The notes: generated by a model from the letters alone, not told the origin. 64,000 bases of DNA from Nocardioides immobilis (GCF_003515065.1 NZ_QXGH01000035.1:24410-88409), one strand, 5' to 3'; positions 52,048-61,298 are shown, counted from the stretch's first letter. A program made the numbers and translations.

Positions 52048-52707
52048 TCACAAACCCCAGAAGGGGCCCGAGAGGCCGACCTGCCGCAAGTAGTCGGCGG
52101 CCTCCCTCGGCTCTCGGCGGGTGTAGCCGTGATCCAGTCGCCCCGTGTACCAGTGCCTGGCGAGGCGCCAGAGCGTCGCCAGGTCCATCACGTAGCCGCG
52201 CACGTGGTCGCTGCGCTCGAGCCAGTCGTCGACGCAATCGGTCGAGCAGAACACCCGCTGATTGCTGCAGGTGTGCACGACGTCGTCCCACATGTGGTCG
52301 ACGGGGACCAGGAAGTGGGCAACCTGTGGACCGACCGGCGCGGCGTCGGTGCCGACGTTCCAGGCGTGGGCCTGGCCGCATGCGGGGCAGGTGGTCGCGA
52401 CCAGCATGGGGCCCTGCTCAGGCAGCAGGTGGGGCAAGGCGAAGGCGTCCCAAGCGCAGCCGCCCCACCACAGCGTGGAGGTGCCCATGACCGAGAATCC
52501 GAGCGGGATCGCCGCGAAGGGGTGCGCCATCACGATGCGGTCATCGGGATCGAGCACCACGTGCCGGGCGTGGGCCAACTCTCGGAGCCCTTCGACCACA
52601 GCGTCCTGGTTCGTGTCGAAGCGCTCCGCCAGAGCCCCGACCTCGGGGGCCCGGCCGGTCTCAGCGAACGACCTGTAGACGGCAACGCGAAGATCCTCGA
52701 GGTCCAC
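52048..52707 (-). CDS. MerB-like (alkylmercury lyase fold) protein
   Basis: 219 aa. An N-terminal helical/winged domain (residues 1-60) precedes a MerB-type core. C84-A-W-D87 in WGGCAWDAFALPHLL corresponds to Cys96/Asp99 of MerB, and Cys154 in RVFCSTDC is a candidate for Cys159, with two further Cys (CPAC at 107/110, Cys147) that may bind zinc. MerB protonolyses carbon-mercury bonds, but no other mer gene is near, so mercury may not be the substrate. The start is taken at GTG 52707; a TTG further upstream is in frame. Confidence 0.6.
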   Translation of the reverse strand: MDLEDLRVAVYRSFAETGRAPEVGALAERFDTNQDAVVEGLRELAHARHVVLDPDDRIVMAHPFAAIPLGFSVMGTSTLWWGGCAWDAFALPHLLPEQGPMLVATTCPACGQAHAWNVGTDAAPVGPQVAHFLVPVDHMWDDVVHTCSNQRVFCSTDCVDDWLERSDHVRGYVMDLATLWRLARHWYTGRLDHGYTRREPREAADYLRQVGLSGPFWGL

Positions 52708-52794
52708 GACGCCATTCTGGCCGCTGGCAGGGGACGCGGCAGTCAATCGGCCGCCAAGGCCGTCTGCGCACTGAGATGCTCACCCACCGAGTCG

Positions 52795-53040
52795 TCAGTG
52801 GTCCTCGCCCCAGTTGGCGATGATCACCGCGATCGGTGGGATCACAGCAGCGACGACCGACATGACCACGGCTGCCGTCGTCGACCAGAACCGGACCAGG
52901 TTCCAGGCCAGCAGGATCAGCACCAGGCAAATGCCCATCAGGGTGAAGTACCACCGCTGACGCCGGCGCAGCCGCTCGCTCTGCGGCCAGCGCACCCCGC
53001 TGGCTGTGACGCGCTGGTGTCGTCTCATCGCCTCCACCAT
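52795..53040 (-). CDS. DUF3099-like membrane protein
   Basis: 81 aa. RRHQRVTASG, RRRQRWYFTLMGICLVLILLAW and VVMSVVAAVIPPIAVIIAN match the small DUF3099 family of actinobacteria: two TM helices with a basic N-terminus. Function unknown. An ATG 12 nt into the frame (53028) is an alternative start. Confidence 0.6.
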   Translation of the reverse strand: MVEAMRRHQRVTASGVRWPQSERLRRRQRWYFTLMGICLVLILLAWNLVRFWSTTAAVVMSVVAAVIPPIAVIIANWGEDH

Positions 53041-53083
53041 CCCACGGTGGCAGCCGGGAACGCCCCGGGGAAGCCGTCGACCG

Positions 53084-53380
53084 TTAGGCGCAGTCGGCGC
53101 AGAGGTCGGCGGCCGGTGAGGATCGTCGCGACACGTGCTGGACGAGGAAACAGGTTGTGCAGGTGAACTCGTCGGTCTGCTTCGGCATGACCTCGATGGA
53201 GAGGGTCTCGTGGGAGAGATCCGCGCCGGGTAGCTCATAGGACTCGGCGAGCTCGGTCTCGTCCTCGTCGATCTTCCCTGAGGTCTTGTCCTGCTCACCC
53301 AAGGTGAGGCGGCGGGCCTCTAGGCTCTCTTCCTTCTGTTCGTCGTCGGTCTTGCGGGATGCGTCGTAGTCGGTAGCCAT
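53084..53380 (-). CDS. DUF4193-family protein
   Basis: 98 aa. Acidic N-terminus (ATDYDASRKTDDEQKEES), middle EQDKTSGKIDEDETELAESYELPGAD, and a C-terminal zinc-ribbon pair (FTCTTCFLVQH, LCADCA). This is the pattern of DUF4193, conserved and usually single-copy in actinobacteria, role unknown. GAGGAC precedes the ATG. Confidence 0.68.
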   Translation of the reverse strand: MATDYDASRKTDDEQKEESLEARRLTLGEQDKTSGKIDEDETELAESYELPGADLSHETLSIEVMPKQTDEFTCTTCFLVQHVSRRSSPAADLCADCA

Positions 53381-53587
53381 GTGGAGGTCCTCTCGGGGCG
53401 AAGCGCGAATGCTAGTCCCAGATGTCGTCGCGGCCTGCAATGCCGACGCGGCTGAGGAACGACCTGCCCTGACGCCGCGGCCGTCGGCGTCCAACCAACA
53501 GGCGGTTTGACGCGGGTCTGCATCTCCTGCTGCAGCTTGGGGACGTTGGTATCAGCGTTCGCGCCGCAAGGGCTGCGGGCGGACCGG

Positions 53588-55282
53588 CTAACGCACCACG
53601 CGGTAGTACTTCCAGGGTCCCAGGCTGGTGGCGAAGCCGCGCTTGCCTTCCCACTCTGCACGCACGCGGACTCGGTCGCCGACGAGCGAGGTGCGGAGCC
53701 GGGCGGAAGTTGTCAGGCTCTGGTCGAGGTGCCCGCAGTCGGTGTACCAATAGGTCCAGCCGGTGTCTTCTGCTGTGTAGACGCGGAAGCAGAGGAAGTC
53801 GCGGGGTTGGCCGTCCAGTGGATCGGCCACGACCCTGGTCCGGTCCGACGCACCGTAGACGGCGTACCGGCCGGACATCCGACGGTAGCCCTTGAGCCAG
53901 GTCCGGATCGGCTGCTCCACCCGGGCAAGGCGGCCGACGGTGGCGTCCTCGTTGTCCGCATCGCCGTCGAAGTGGGCCTCCAGTTCGGTGTTGCGGCGCA
54001 CACGGAGCTGCGCGTGCAGATATCCGTCCTCATCGACGTCCGCGCTGGTGACCAGCCGACGGTCGCCGCCGTACTGCGTCGCGTAGAGGCTCACCCGCCT
54101 GTTCGGCGAGTCGGACTGCAGTCGCACCCGGACGTTGGCGACGTCGCCGAGCTCGTACCGCTCCTGGTCGAGGCGGATCCGGAGGCCTGAGGGCAGCCTT
54201 TGCTCGAACACTCGCAGCGTGTTGGCCACGACCGCATACAGGTGGCGCGATCCCCATGCGAACGAGCGAGAGAAGTCGAAGGCACCTTCGGTGAGACCCG
54301 TCGGGACCTTGAATCTTCGGAACTCGGACCCGTCTGGACGACGCATCACGACGATGTAGGCGTTGTGCGAGCCGGCATAGGAGTAGTGGACGTCCGCGCG
54401 CCAGCCGTCGTACCGGAAGGCGACGTTGGCTGCCGTATGTCCGTTCGCCACGGACGACTCCGACATGGTTTCGAGGCTGTCGCTCGACAGGTCGAGGAAC
54501 CTGGTCTCCGAGGACACGACGATCCGGGTGCCGTCCGGCGAGACCGCTGCGACTGGTCGCTCTCCCCCCGGGGCCACCTCACGTGACGCCCGGATCGACA
54601 GGGAAGGGACGCCCGTCGCAGACGCCGTGAGCAGGTCGATCCGCGCGGGCTCTGCTGAGGCCAGGACCAAGGTGTCGGGTAGCGCGGGGGAGGCGGTGAT
54701 CGTGGGTCGGTGCTCCGGCCAGCCCTCCACGGTGAACGGCCTGAGGTGACCAGACTCGAGGTCGACATGTGCGACGCTGTCCCAGTGCTCGCTGCATCCG
54801 ACGAGCACCCAGAAGCCGCCTCCCGTTTCGGTGATCTGCGACGGGCATGTCCCGGGGCCGGTGTCGACGGTCCTCGTCGAGAGCGTTGCAGAGTCAACGA
54901 CGGCTACCGCGTCCTGACCCGGCAACGCCATCAAGACCATGCTGCCGTCGTTACTCATGACCGGCTGCCCGGTACCTGCAATCCCATCGACGGATGCGAT
55001 CACCTCCCCCCGCGGGCTCGTCACCAGCAGCTCTGCCGCGCCGTCCTGGAACGCGGACACGTAGATCCGGTCGCGCTCGACATCGACAGCGAACCCCCTC
55101 ACGCCGCCATAAATCGGCCCCGAGTCCGCGTACGTCGAGGAGGGAACCGCCGGCACGGTCACGACGACGAGGGCACCGACCGCGCAGAGAGTCATCCGCA
55201 AGCTCACGGCCCACCAACTCCGCGCGGGTCCTCGCGTTACGGAGCCTCGCGCCGCCACCCGATCCTGCGTGTCGACGCGCAC
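53588..55282 (-). CDS. Secreted beta-propeller protein with Ig-like C-terminal part
   Basis: 564 aa. Basic N-terminus and hydrophobic signal (RMTLCAVGALVVVTVPAVPSS) with cleavage near Ala52; if translation begins later the signal is shorter. Residues about 55-370 show propeller-type repeats (GFAVDVERDRIYVSAF, GQPVMSNDGSMVLMALPGQDAVAVVD, RPVAAVSPDGTRIVVSS). Residues about 375-470 form an Ig-like unit (YELGDVANVRVRLQSDSPNRRVSLY). The tail has two Cys and Trp/Tyr-rich strands. Enzyme activity is not suggested; an adhesin or surface role is possible. Confidence 0.6.
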   Translation of the reverse strand: MRVDTQDRVAARGSVTRGPARSWWAVSLRMTLCAVGALVVVTVPAVPSSTYADSGPIYGGVRGFAVDVERDRIYVSAFQDGAAELLVTSPRGEVIASVDGIAGTGQPVMSNDGSMVLMALPGQDAVAVVDSATLSTRTVDTGPGTCPSQITETGGGFWVLVGCSEHWDSVAHVDLESGHLRPFTVEGWPEHRPTITASPALPDTLVLASAEPARIDLLTASATGVPSLSIRASREVAPGGERPVAAVSPDGTRIVVSSETRFLDLSSDSLETMSESSVANGHTAANVAFRYDGWRADVHYSYAGSHNAYIVVMRRPDGSEFRRFKVPTGLTEGAFDFSRSFAWGSRHLYAVVANTLRVFEQRLPSGLRIRLDQERYELGDVANVRVRLQSDSPNRRVSLYATQYGGDRRLVTSADVDEDGYLHAQLRVRRNTELEAHFDGDADNEDATVGRLARVEQPIRTWLKGYRRMSGRYAVYGASDRTRVVADPLDGQPRDFLCFRVYTAEDTGWTYWYTDCGHLDQSLTTSARLRTSLVGDRVRVRAEWEGKRGFATSLGPWKYYRVVR

Positions 55283-55340
55283 TCGCGGAGGTAGGACCCA
55301 GCCGCTTCGCGGCGCTGTGACGCGCCGAATCTTGATGGCA

Positions 55341-56246
55341 TCAGTGTAGGAGCGTCGTCGCCAGTCGCGCGATGTCCGCGGGTCCGACCCGGCAACAGCC
55401 GCCGATCAGGCGTGCCCCCGCGTCCACCCAGGTGGTAGCGAGCGCGGGGTCGAACGATCCCTGCCCTGCCCAGGAGTGCGACCGGGCGTCCCACGCCTCG
55501 CCGCGGTTGGGATAGGCGACACCTGGCTTCCCCGTGACCGAGACCGCCGTCTGGACGGCGGTGAGGACGTCGGCGGGCGCGGAGCAGTTGACCCCGGCGG
55601 CGAGGACCGCCGTACTCCCGGCGAGGACCTCGTACGCCGCGCGCAGCGGCTGTCCCGAGCGCGTCTGGTCGCCGCTGACGGAGTAGGAGAACCACGCAGG
55701 CACGCCGAGTGCGTCCAGCAGCGGCACCAGGACCTCGGCTTCGTCGAGGTCTGGGATGGTCTCGACCGCCAGTAGGTCCGGAGCCGCCGAGGCGAGGAGC
55801 TCGAGCCGCGGCGCATGGAAGTCGCGGAGGGCGGCCGCGGAGACGCCGTACCTGCCGCGGTACTCAGAGCCGTCCGCCAGCGCGGCACCGTAGGGCCCGA
55901 CCGAGGCTGCGACCAGGAGCTCCCGCCCGGTCGACGCGGCGACCGCTTCCGCCGCCTCCCGGGCACGGTGGACGCTGCTCCGGATCAGTCCGGCCGCGGC
56001 CTCATCGGAGAGACCGGCGCGGATCAGGCCGGGCATGCTGGCCTGGTAGCTCGCCGTGGTCGCGACGTCGGCGCCCGCCTCGAAGTACGCGCGGTGCACA
56101 GCGACGATCTCAGCGGGGTCATCACGGAGCAGCCGCGCGGTCCACAGGTCGTCGGAGAGATCGTGACCTCGGTCCTCCAGGGCGTTGGACATCCCGCCGT
56201 CGAGGATCACCACTCTGCGCTTGAGGACCTCGTCGAACAGCGGCAC
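55341..56246 (-). CDS. mmuM: Homocysteine S-methyltransferase
   Basis: 301 aa. Betaine-homocysteine methyltransferase-type barrel that moves a methyl group (from S-methylmethionine in MmuM) to homocysteine to make methionine. LDGGMSNALEDRGHDL starts the barrel; zinc ligands are Cys in GVNCSAP and the Cys pair in IGGCCRVGP. The GTG start gives the normal length; no upstream ATG fits. It stands alone. Confidence 0.82.
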   Translation of the reverse strand: MPLFDEVLKRRVVILDGGMSNALEDRGHDLSDDLWTARLLRDDPAEIVAVHRAYFEAGADVATTASYQASMPGLIRAGLSDEAAAGLIRSSVHRAREAAEAVAASTGRELLVAASVGPYGAALADGSEYRGRYGVSAAALRDFHAPRLELLASAAPDLLAVETIPDLDEAEVLVPLLDALGVPAWFSYSVSGDQTRSGQPLRAAYEVLAGSTAVLAAGVNCSAPADVLTAVQTAVSVTGKPGVAYPNRGEAWDARSHSWAGQGSFDPALATTWVDAGARLIGGCCRVGPADIARLATTLLH

Positions 56247-56359
56247 GGTTCAAGTGTGCAGCCCGTGGTCCGTGGACTGATCGGAGACCGCGCCGAAGAC
56301 GGCGCAATGACGCAAGCCCAGAGCCGCGGCATCCCTGACGTTCCGGATATCCGCAAGCG

Positions 56360-57538
56360 TCACCGGCTGATGAACAGCAAGTCGCGCTGGAGGAGTGCCT
56401 GGTAGGCGAAGTTGATGGCGACATCCTCGGCCGGCCGCGAGGTCACCACGACGACCGAGCCCTGGACCTCGACGTTCTCGACCGTGAGGTAGTCGCTGAA
56501 CGGTCGTTGCGACTCCACACTGGTGCCCGACTCGTAGAGCTCGCGCAGCGGGTCGGCGCTGTTCTCGGCGTCAGCTTCGGAGGAGAAGTGGTACGCCGTC
56601 GCGACCAGAGGGGCCTGGTCGTCCGCCGACCACGCGATGCCGACGGTGTCGTACGACGCCTCCGGGAGCTCGTCTTCGAGTTGCTCGCGGAGCGCCTGGA
56701 GCTCTTCGGCCGAGCCCTGGCTGCCGAGGATCAGTCCGGCCGGGTCGATGCCGGTTTGTACCCCGGAGAGCACAGCGGCGTACACCTCGTGCTCGTCGAG
56801 GGCCGTTGCGACGTCGGCGTACCCCTCGTCGTCGGCCAGTGATACATCCCCGTCCAACCAGTCCCGGACGGCGTCGGTGGTGGAGGAAGCCGCGATTCGC
56901 CCGTCGTCCTCGGCGAGCCGCGTCGGGGCCCCAACCCGGCTGAAGGCGGTCGGTTCCAGGAGGTTCTGTTCGAGGTCCGCGCCCTCGACGTCCGTGACGA
57001 CGCCGCCCTCGACCTCAGAGAGGTCCTCGTCCAGCGTGTCGTCGTCGAAGTCGCCGGACACGACCAGGAAGTGCTCGGGTGGCTGGGTGAGAGCCACGAA
57101 CGACTCGACGTCGACGACCGACCACCCGACTTGGGCGTCCATGTCTGCTGGCGGGCTCTCCCACGGGATCAGAGCACCGGGAAGCGGCACGAAGACCCGG
57201 GCCGTTTCGTCCGGATCGGGGGCGGCGGTCAGGTCAGCCACCCACGCGTTTACCTCGTCGCTGTCGGCGTCGGTCGGGCGGTTCAATCCCGCAATCTCGC
57301 TGGCCCGAGTGAGGTCGCCGGTGAAGATCAAGGGGGCGTCGCCCTCGATCGACGCCGGCAGCTCGCCGATTGCGTCGAGCACCGAGTAGTGCTCGCGGCT
57401 GTCCGCCGGGTCCGCATCGTCACTGCACCCCGCGACGAGGGCGCTCGGGGCCAGCAGGCAGGTGGCGAGCAGGGCAAGAGATGCACGGTGTACGGGCGAG
57501 GCGTGCTCTCCGGCCGTCACACTGAACCGCATTCCCAT
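56360..57538 (-). CDS. Putative lipoprotein
   Basis: 392 aa. The N-terminal signal ends in lipobox LVAGC with the acylated Cys near residue 38. The mature part is acidic and has no recognised domain; segments SVLDAIGELPASIEGDAPLIFTG and YLTVENVEVQGSVVVVTSRP suggest an alpha/beta fold with two similar halves. The ATG at 57538 is preferred because AGGTGG lies 7 nt upstream and the signal peptide then starts correctly. Function unknown. Confidence 0.62.
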   Translation of the reverse strand: MGMRFSVTAGEHASPVHRASLALLATCLLAPSALVAGCSDDADPADSREHYSVLDAIGELPASIEGDAPLIFTGDLTRASEIAGLNRPTDADSDEVNAWVADLTAAPDPDETARVFVPLPGALIPWESPPADMDAQVGWSVVDVESFVALTQPPEHFLVVSGDFDDDTLDEDLSEVEGGVVTDVEGADLEQNLLEPTAFSRVGAPTRLAEDDGRIAASSTTDAVRDWLDGDVSLADDEGYADVATALDEHEVYAAVLSGVQTGIDPAGLILGSQGSAEELQALREQLEDELPEASYDTVGIAWSADDQAPLVATAYHFSSEADAENSADPLRELYESGTSVESQRPFSDYLTVENVEVQGSVVVVTSRPAEDVAINFAYQALLQRDLLFISR

Positions 57539-57697
57539 GTGCCCCACCTCTGCCACAACACCGTGGTTCAGACTATCCGTCTCCGCGTTCCAGCGGGGTG
57601 CGCAGTGGACTCGCCCTCGATCTCCGTAGGCGACCGCTCATCGGGGGCGCGCGAATCGAGCGCGCCGACAGGGCGGCGAAAGGAGGCAGGGGCTGCC

Positions 57698-58038
57698 ATG
57701 GAGACTGTTGCGCTCGGCGTGCTCGGCGAGAAGCTGTTGGCGGAGGCTCGGTCCGCATCAAGCGGCCGGTACGGCGTCACTATCCACGGCGGACATGTTC
57801 ATTCGTTGCGCCAGACGTTGATCGGGGTTGCCGCCGGCCACGCGCTCGAGGAGCACGAGAACACCGGCGAGGTGACCCTGCACTTGATTCGCGGCCGCGC
57901 GCGGGTGATCGCGGGGCCCACACTGCTGAGCTTGCCCTCAGCGATTACGTCGTGATCCCGCTCGAATGGGACTCCTTCGAGGCGCTCGAGGACACCGTGG
58001 TTCTACTCACGGCCACCGTTAGGGGCACACCGGACTGA
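57698..58038 (+). pseudogene. Small cupin-type protein gene with a frameshift
   Basis: The first frame runs from ATG 57698 through GVAAGHALEEHENTGEVTLHLIRGRARVIAG and then hits a stop at 57955. The other frame continues with ELALSDYVVIPLEWDSFEALEDTV and VLLTATVRG to 58038. Adding one G to the GGGGCCC run near 57918 gives a continuous 113-aa cupin: HALEEHE metal ligands, the GRARV strand and the second cupin motif with EALED. Such small cupins are usually metal- or ligand-binding and of unknown use. AGGAGG lies 11 nt upstream of the ATG. Confidence 0.6.
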
Positions 58039-58065
58039 CATCCGCGGGGCAGCAGCGGGATTCCT

Positions 58066-58290
58066 TTACTCCGGTCCGTCAGCCGGGCGAAACCACTCGT
58101 CTGGCGCGAACTCTCGACCGAAGTCAACACAGGCCTCGTTCTCGCACCTGCCTTGCGTCTCGAACGAGATCCCGGCGTTGCCGGAGGCGGTGAGGAACGC
58201 AGCGTTCTCGCGCGACATGTGTCCGCCGTGGCGCAGCGGCTGTCCACACGTCGGGCAGCACGGATCGGAGCCCGCTTGCGCCTTGCTCAT
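58066..58290 (-). CDS. Zinc-ribbon hypothetical protein
   Basis: 74 aa with CCPTCGQPLRHGGH and a second Cys pair (CENEACVDFG), a plausible zinc ribbon. A TACCGT -10 box lies exactly 6 nt before the ATG at 58290, which decides the start over a longer frame to 58326. Function unknown. Confidence 0.5.
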   Translation of the reverse strand: MSKAQAGSDPCCPTCGQPLRHGGHMSRENAAFLTASGNAGISFETQGRCENEACVDFGREFAPDEWFRPADGPE

Positions 58291-58504
58291 CCCTCCACGG
58301 TAGGCGTCGAAGACCCGCGTGACCATGCCCTCGGATCTGCGACTCGTCCGCGGTGGCCGCGGCAGATCAGGACGCTTCCGAGCGCATCCGTAGCGGCATG
58401 GGACATCGCCGCTTACCGGCGGTAAGACGCAGGCCTGGGCGTCGGTGTGCCTCCGCCAGGTGCAAGAAGGTTGTCCTATTCCACCGGGTGAACAGGGCAG
58501 CGTC

Positions 58505-59005
58505 TTAACGCCGCCGGCGGCGAGGCGCTGCTGAACGGGGTGGCGCCGCGCGCATGTGGTCGCGCACCGGTGAGAGCAAGTCGGCGAGCGCCTTGGCGTC
58601 TGTGCGTGACAGTGGTTGGAAGAGCTGACGGCTGATTACCTCGGTGTGGCCGGGCAGGACCTTGGCGAGCAGCGCCCGCCCAGCATCCGTGATCGTGACC
58701 GTGACGGCTCGCTCGTCGTCCGGGGACGGCGTGCGCGTAACCAGATCCGCCTTCTCGAGCAGGCCCGCTTGGTAGGTCAACCCACTGCGGCTGTAGACGA
58801 CGCCGTCGGCGAGGTCGGTCATCCGTTCACTACCAGTCGACGAGTCGAGCCCAAGGCGCGCCAGAAGCTGGAACTGGACGTAGCTGAGGTCACCCACCTC
58901 GCGCAGTTGCTGTTCGACCGCGTGCCTGAGCAGGCCTGCAACCTCCATCAGGGCGAAGTAGGCGCGCAACTGGACGGAGTCCAGGCTCGGCGGGGTGTCC
59001 GGCAT
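58505..59005 (-). CDS. MarR-family regulator
   Basis: 166 aa. Winged helix: LREVGDLSYVQFQLLARLGLDSS, recognition helix region MTDLADGVVYSRSGLTYQAGLLEKADLV, wing TPSPDDERAVTVTITDAGRALL. Divergent from a quinone oxidoreductase gene, with three similar operator-like palindromes between (59021-59097). A TAGAGT -10 box 6 nt upstream implies a leaderless transcript. Likely represses itself and the oxidoreductase until an electrophile or phenolic ligand binds. Confidence 0.82.
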   Translation of the reverse strand: MPDTPPSLDSVQLRAYFALMEVAGLLRHAVEQQLREVGDLSYVQFQLLARLGLDSSTGSERMTDLADGVVYSRSGLTYQAGLLEKADLVTRTPSPDDERAVTVTITDAGRALLAKVLPGHTEVISRQLFQPLSRTDAKALADLLSPVRDHMRAAPPRSAAPRRRRR

Positions 59006-59020
59006 GTCGCGACTCTATCG

Positions 59021-59097
59021 CTTGCTTCGGGTTCGAAGCACTTGCTTCACATTCAAAGCACTGCTACGGTTTCACGAGTGCTTCAAATTCGAAGCAC
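59021..59097. promoter_or_regulatory. Three operator-like palindromes for the MarR regulator
   Basis: CTTGCTTCGGGTTCGAAGCA (59021-59040), CTTGCTTCACATTCAAAGCA (59041-59060) and GTGCTTCAAATTCGAAGCAC (59078-59097) share the frame TGCTTCnnnTTCGAAGCA. The first two abut at exactly 20 bp, two helical turns. The TACGGT at 59065-59070 is a candidate -10 box for the rightward gene, placing the third site downstream of its transcription start. Confidence 0.75.
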
Positions 59098-59124
59098 ATC
59101 CGGATCGAGAATGAGGTACCAGAG

Positions 59125-60069
59125 ATGAAGGCAGTTCGGTTCCACGAGTACGGCGACGCGGACGTCCTCCGTTATGAGGATGTGGAGCAGCCGGTCCCGA
59201 GCGACGGGCAGGTGCGAGTCCGCGTCGCGGCGACGACATTCAACGGCGTTGACGGCAATATCCGCGCGGGACTCATGCAGGGCCCGATGCCCCTCAACTT
59301 GCCGCACACCCCCGGCCTCGACGTGGCCGGAACGATCGACGAACTCGGCGAGGGCGTTAGCGGCCTGCAGGTCGGCGACCCGGTCGTCGGCTTCCTCCCG
59401 TTCGTCGACGACGGGGCCTCCGCCGAGTTCGTCCTCGCCTCCGCCGATGCTCTGACGCTGGCGCCGACCAGCATCCCGCTCACCGACGCGGCCGCCCTGC
59501 CGCTGGTCGGGCTCACCGCGTGGCAGGCGCTCTTCGACCACGCCGAGCTCCAAGCCGGGCAGCGGATCTTGATCAACGGCGCCGGGGGAGCTGTGGGCGG
59601 CTACGCCGTACAGCTGGCCAAGGCAACCGGCGCCTACGTGATCGCCACGGCCAGTCCGCGGAGCAGCGCCGAAGTGAAAGCGAACGGCGCGGACGAGGTC
59701 ATCGACCACACTGTCGCCGAGGTGGCCGGCACAGTCACCAAGCCTGTCGACGTCCTGCTCAACCTCGCCCCGATCGACCCGGTCGAGTTCACCGCCCTGG
59801 CCGGCCTCGTCGGCGATGGAGGCGTCGTGGTCAGCACCACTGTGTGGATGCCCGCCCCCAGTGACGACGACCGCGACGTGCGGGGTGTCGACCTGTACGT
59901 CAACAGCGACGCCAAGCAGCTGTCCGAGCTCGTCACACGCGTCGACCGCGGCGAGCTCACCGTCGGCGTGGCACAACGAGTCCCGCTCCGCGAACTACCC
60001 GCCGTCCACGCCGCGGCAGCCTCCGGCACCCTCCACGGAAAGATCGTCGTCGTCCCCGACGCCGACTGA
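59125..60069 (+). CDS. NADPH:quinone oxidoreductase-like MDR enzyme (zinc-independent)
   Basis: 314 aa. N-terminal GroES-like domain (KAVRFHEYGDADVLRYEDVEQ, HTPGLDVAGTIDELGEGV) and a Rossmann cofactor domain (AGQRILINGAGGAVGGYAVQLAKATGAYVIATAS). The structural zinc cysteines are absent, as in QOR-type members. Probably reduces quinones or enones under control of the divergent MarR regulator. The ATG start is clear. Confidence 0.8.
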   Translation: MKAVRFHEYGDADVLRYEDVEQPVPSDGQVRVRVAATTFNGVDGNIRAGLMQGPMPLNLPHTPGLDVAGTIDELGEGVSGLQVGDPVVGFLPFVDDGASAEFVLASADALTLAPTSIPLTDAAALPLVGLTAWQALFDHAELQAGQRILINGAGGAVGGYAVQLAKATGAYVIATASPRSSAEVKANGADEVIDHTVAEVAGTVTKPVDVLLNLAPIDPVEFTALAGLVGDGGVVVSTTVWMPAPSDDDRDVRGVDLYVNSDAKQLSELVTRVDRGELTVGVAQRVPLRELPAVHAAAASGTLHGKIVVVPDAD

Positions 60070-60531
60070 GACCCGCTCCCTACCGCTCGGGTCGGCGGTC
60101 AGCACGTCTGACCACGCCACTGGGGTTCACACGGAGCTCCATGACGAATAGATCCCAGCACCTTCCTGGCGCCCTCCCGCACTCGGTACGGGCGCGGCTT
60201 ACGCGGCGCTATGACGCACCGATACTCCGGCATTGGTCGGTCGACCCACGGCGGTGTGTCTGTCGTCGACCGACGTCGGCAACGGCAACGGCACGCGAGC
60301 TTTCACAGTTGTGCTGTGAAGTCCTTAACGGGCCCTGACTATGCCCAGCAGCCTTGGCGCACTTGCCGGGAACTCTGCGGGGTCCTCAATGGCCGACATC
60401 AATACCCCGCCGGCTTCTCGCGGCTAGACCTACCCGGGTGGGTGCGATTTCCCTCGGAACCTGCCGGCGATCCCTGGCCATCGCTCAGCGTGCGGCAGTA
60501 CCGTCGATGTACCCCGACGAGGAGGTGCCTG
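60070..60531. other. Gene-free interval
   Basis: 462 bp. Open frames here have non-coding composition; I find no RNA gene or clear regulatory repeat except the ribosome-binding site (GAGGAGGT) of the next gene at its right edge. Confidence 0.35.
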
Positions 60532-60813
60532 GTGGCAACTGCGGATGATGCGGCAACCACGAAAGGCCAGTCGATGACCTGGGCGGCGCTCGCATTAGCA
60601 GCCGGTGCCGTTCTTGCAATGGTCGTGTTGGCGGCCATGGATCATGATGGTCCGGCCTGGCTGATCCAGCCGCTTCTGGGCCTCGCTGCGGCGGTGACCG
60701 CGTGGCTGGCCGGCGGCACTTCGCCGCGCAGGAACCTACTCGCCTTCGCTGCCTTGATTGTCGGCGTGGTGATGGTCCTCATCTTCCTAGCCTGGCTGGT
60801 TGCCCAGGCGTAG
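60532..60813 (+). CDS. Small three-TM membrane protein
   Basis: 93 aa. Three hydrophobic helices (WAALALAAGAVLAMVVLAAM, LIQPLLGLAAAVTAWLAGG, LLAFAALIVGVVMVLIFLAW). The GTG at 60532 is chosen because GAGGAGGT lies about 6 nt upstream; the later ATG (60574) lacks one. Function unknown. Confidence 0.5.
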   Translation: MATADDAATTKGQSMTWAALALAAGAVLAMVVLAAMDHDGPAWLIQPLLGLAAAVTAWLAGGTSPRRNLLAFAALIVGVVMVLIFLAWLVAQA

Positions 60814-61019
60814 ATACTGCTGGCAACTGCCGGACACGGATGAGCTGCTCGTCGCTTGACGCGAAACTCCTGACGCCGATCCTGAAGATGTGGAGAGCGA
60901 GCTCATCGCTCACCTCGTGGCGGCCCGGGGTACTCGTCCTTCGCCAATCGGAAAGCCGGTCGGGCCATTCGGCCGCGGTAGCCCGCTGGCGGCGACGTGA
61001 CGCGCCTTCGCGACGGCGA

Positions 61020-61286
61020 TCAGACGATGCGCAGCAAGGACCCGATCAAGAGGGCAACCCCCGACACGGCGCTGACCACGTAGATGATCTCGATGCCACG
61101 CTCTCGCCTGCCTCGTCGCGTCATCCCGACGGTGCGCCAGACCCGAGCGGAGAACCGCTCGGAGCGTCGGAGCGACGCATACTCAACGGCTGCGACCACG
61201 ACAGTCGCTGCGACCCAGCCCCAGGCTCCCCAGAAGAGAAGGGCGGCGACGACGGGGGCGGCCAGAAGAAGGTAGGCGACGATCAC
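61020..61286 (-). CDS. Small membrane protein
   Basis: 88 aa with helices at VAYLLLAAPVVAALLFW, VAATVVVAAVEYASL and IIYVVSAVSGVALLIGSLL, and a basic loop between. A TACGCT -10-like box (61293-61298) is exactly 6 nt before the GTG, supporting this start. No family recognised. Confidence 0.5.
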   Translation of the reverse strand: MIVAYLLLAAPVVAALLFWGAWGWVAATVVVAAVEYASLRRSERFSARVWRTVGMTRRGRRERGIEIIYVVSAVSGVALLIGSLLRIV

Positions 61287-61298
61287 TTCCGCAGCGTA

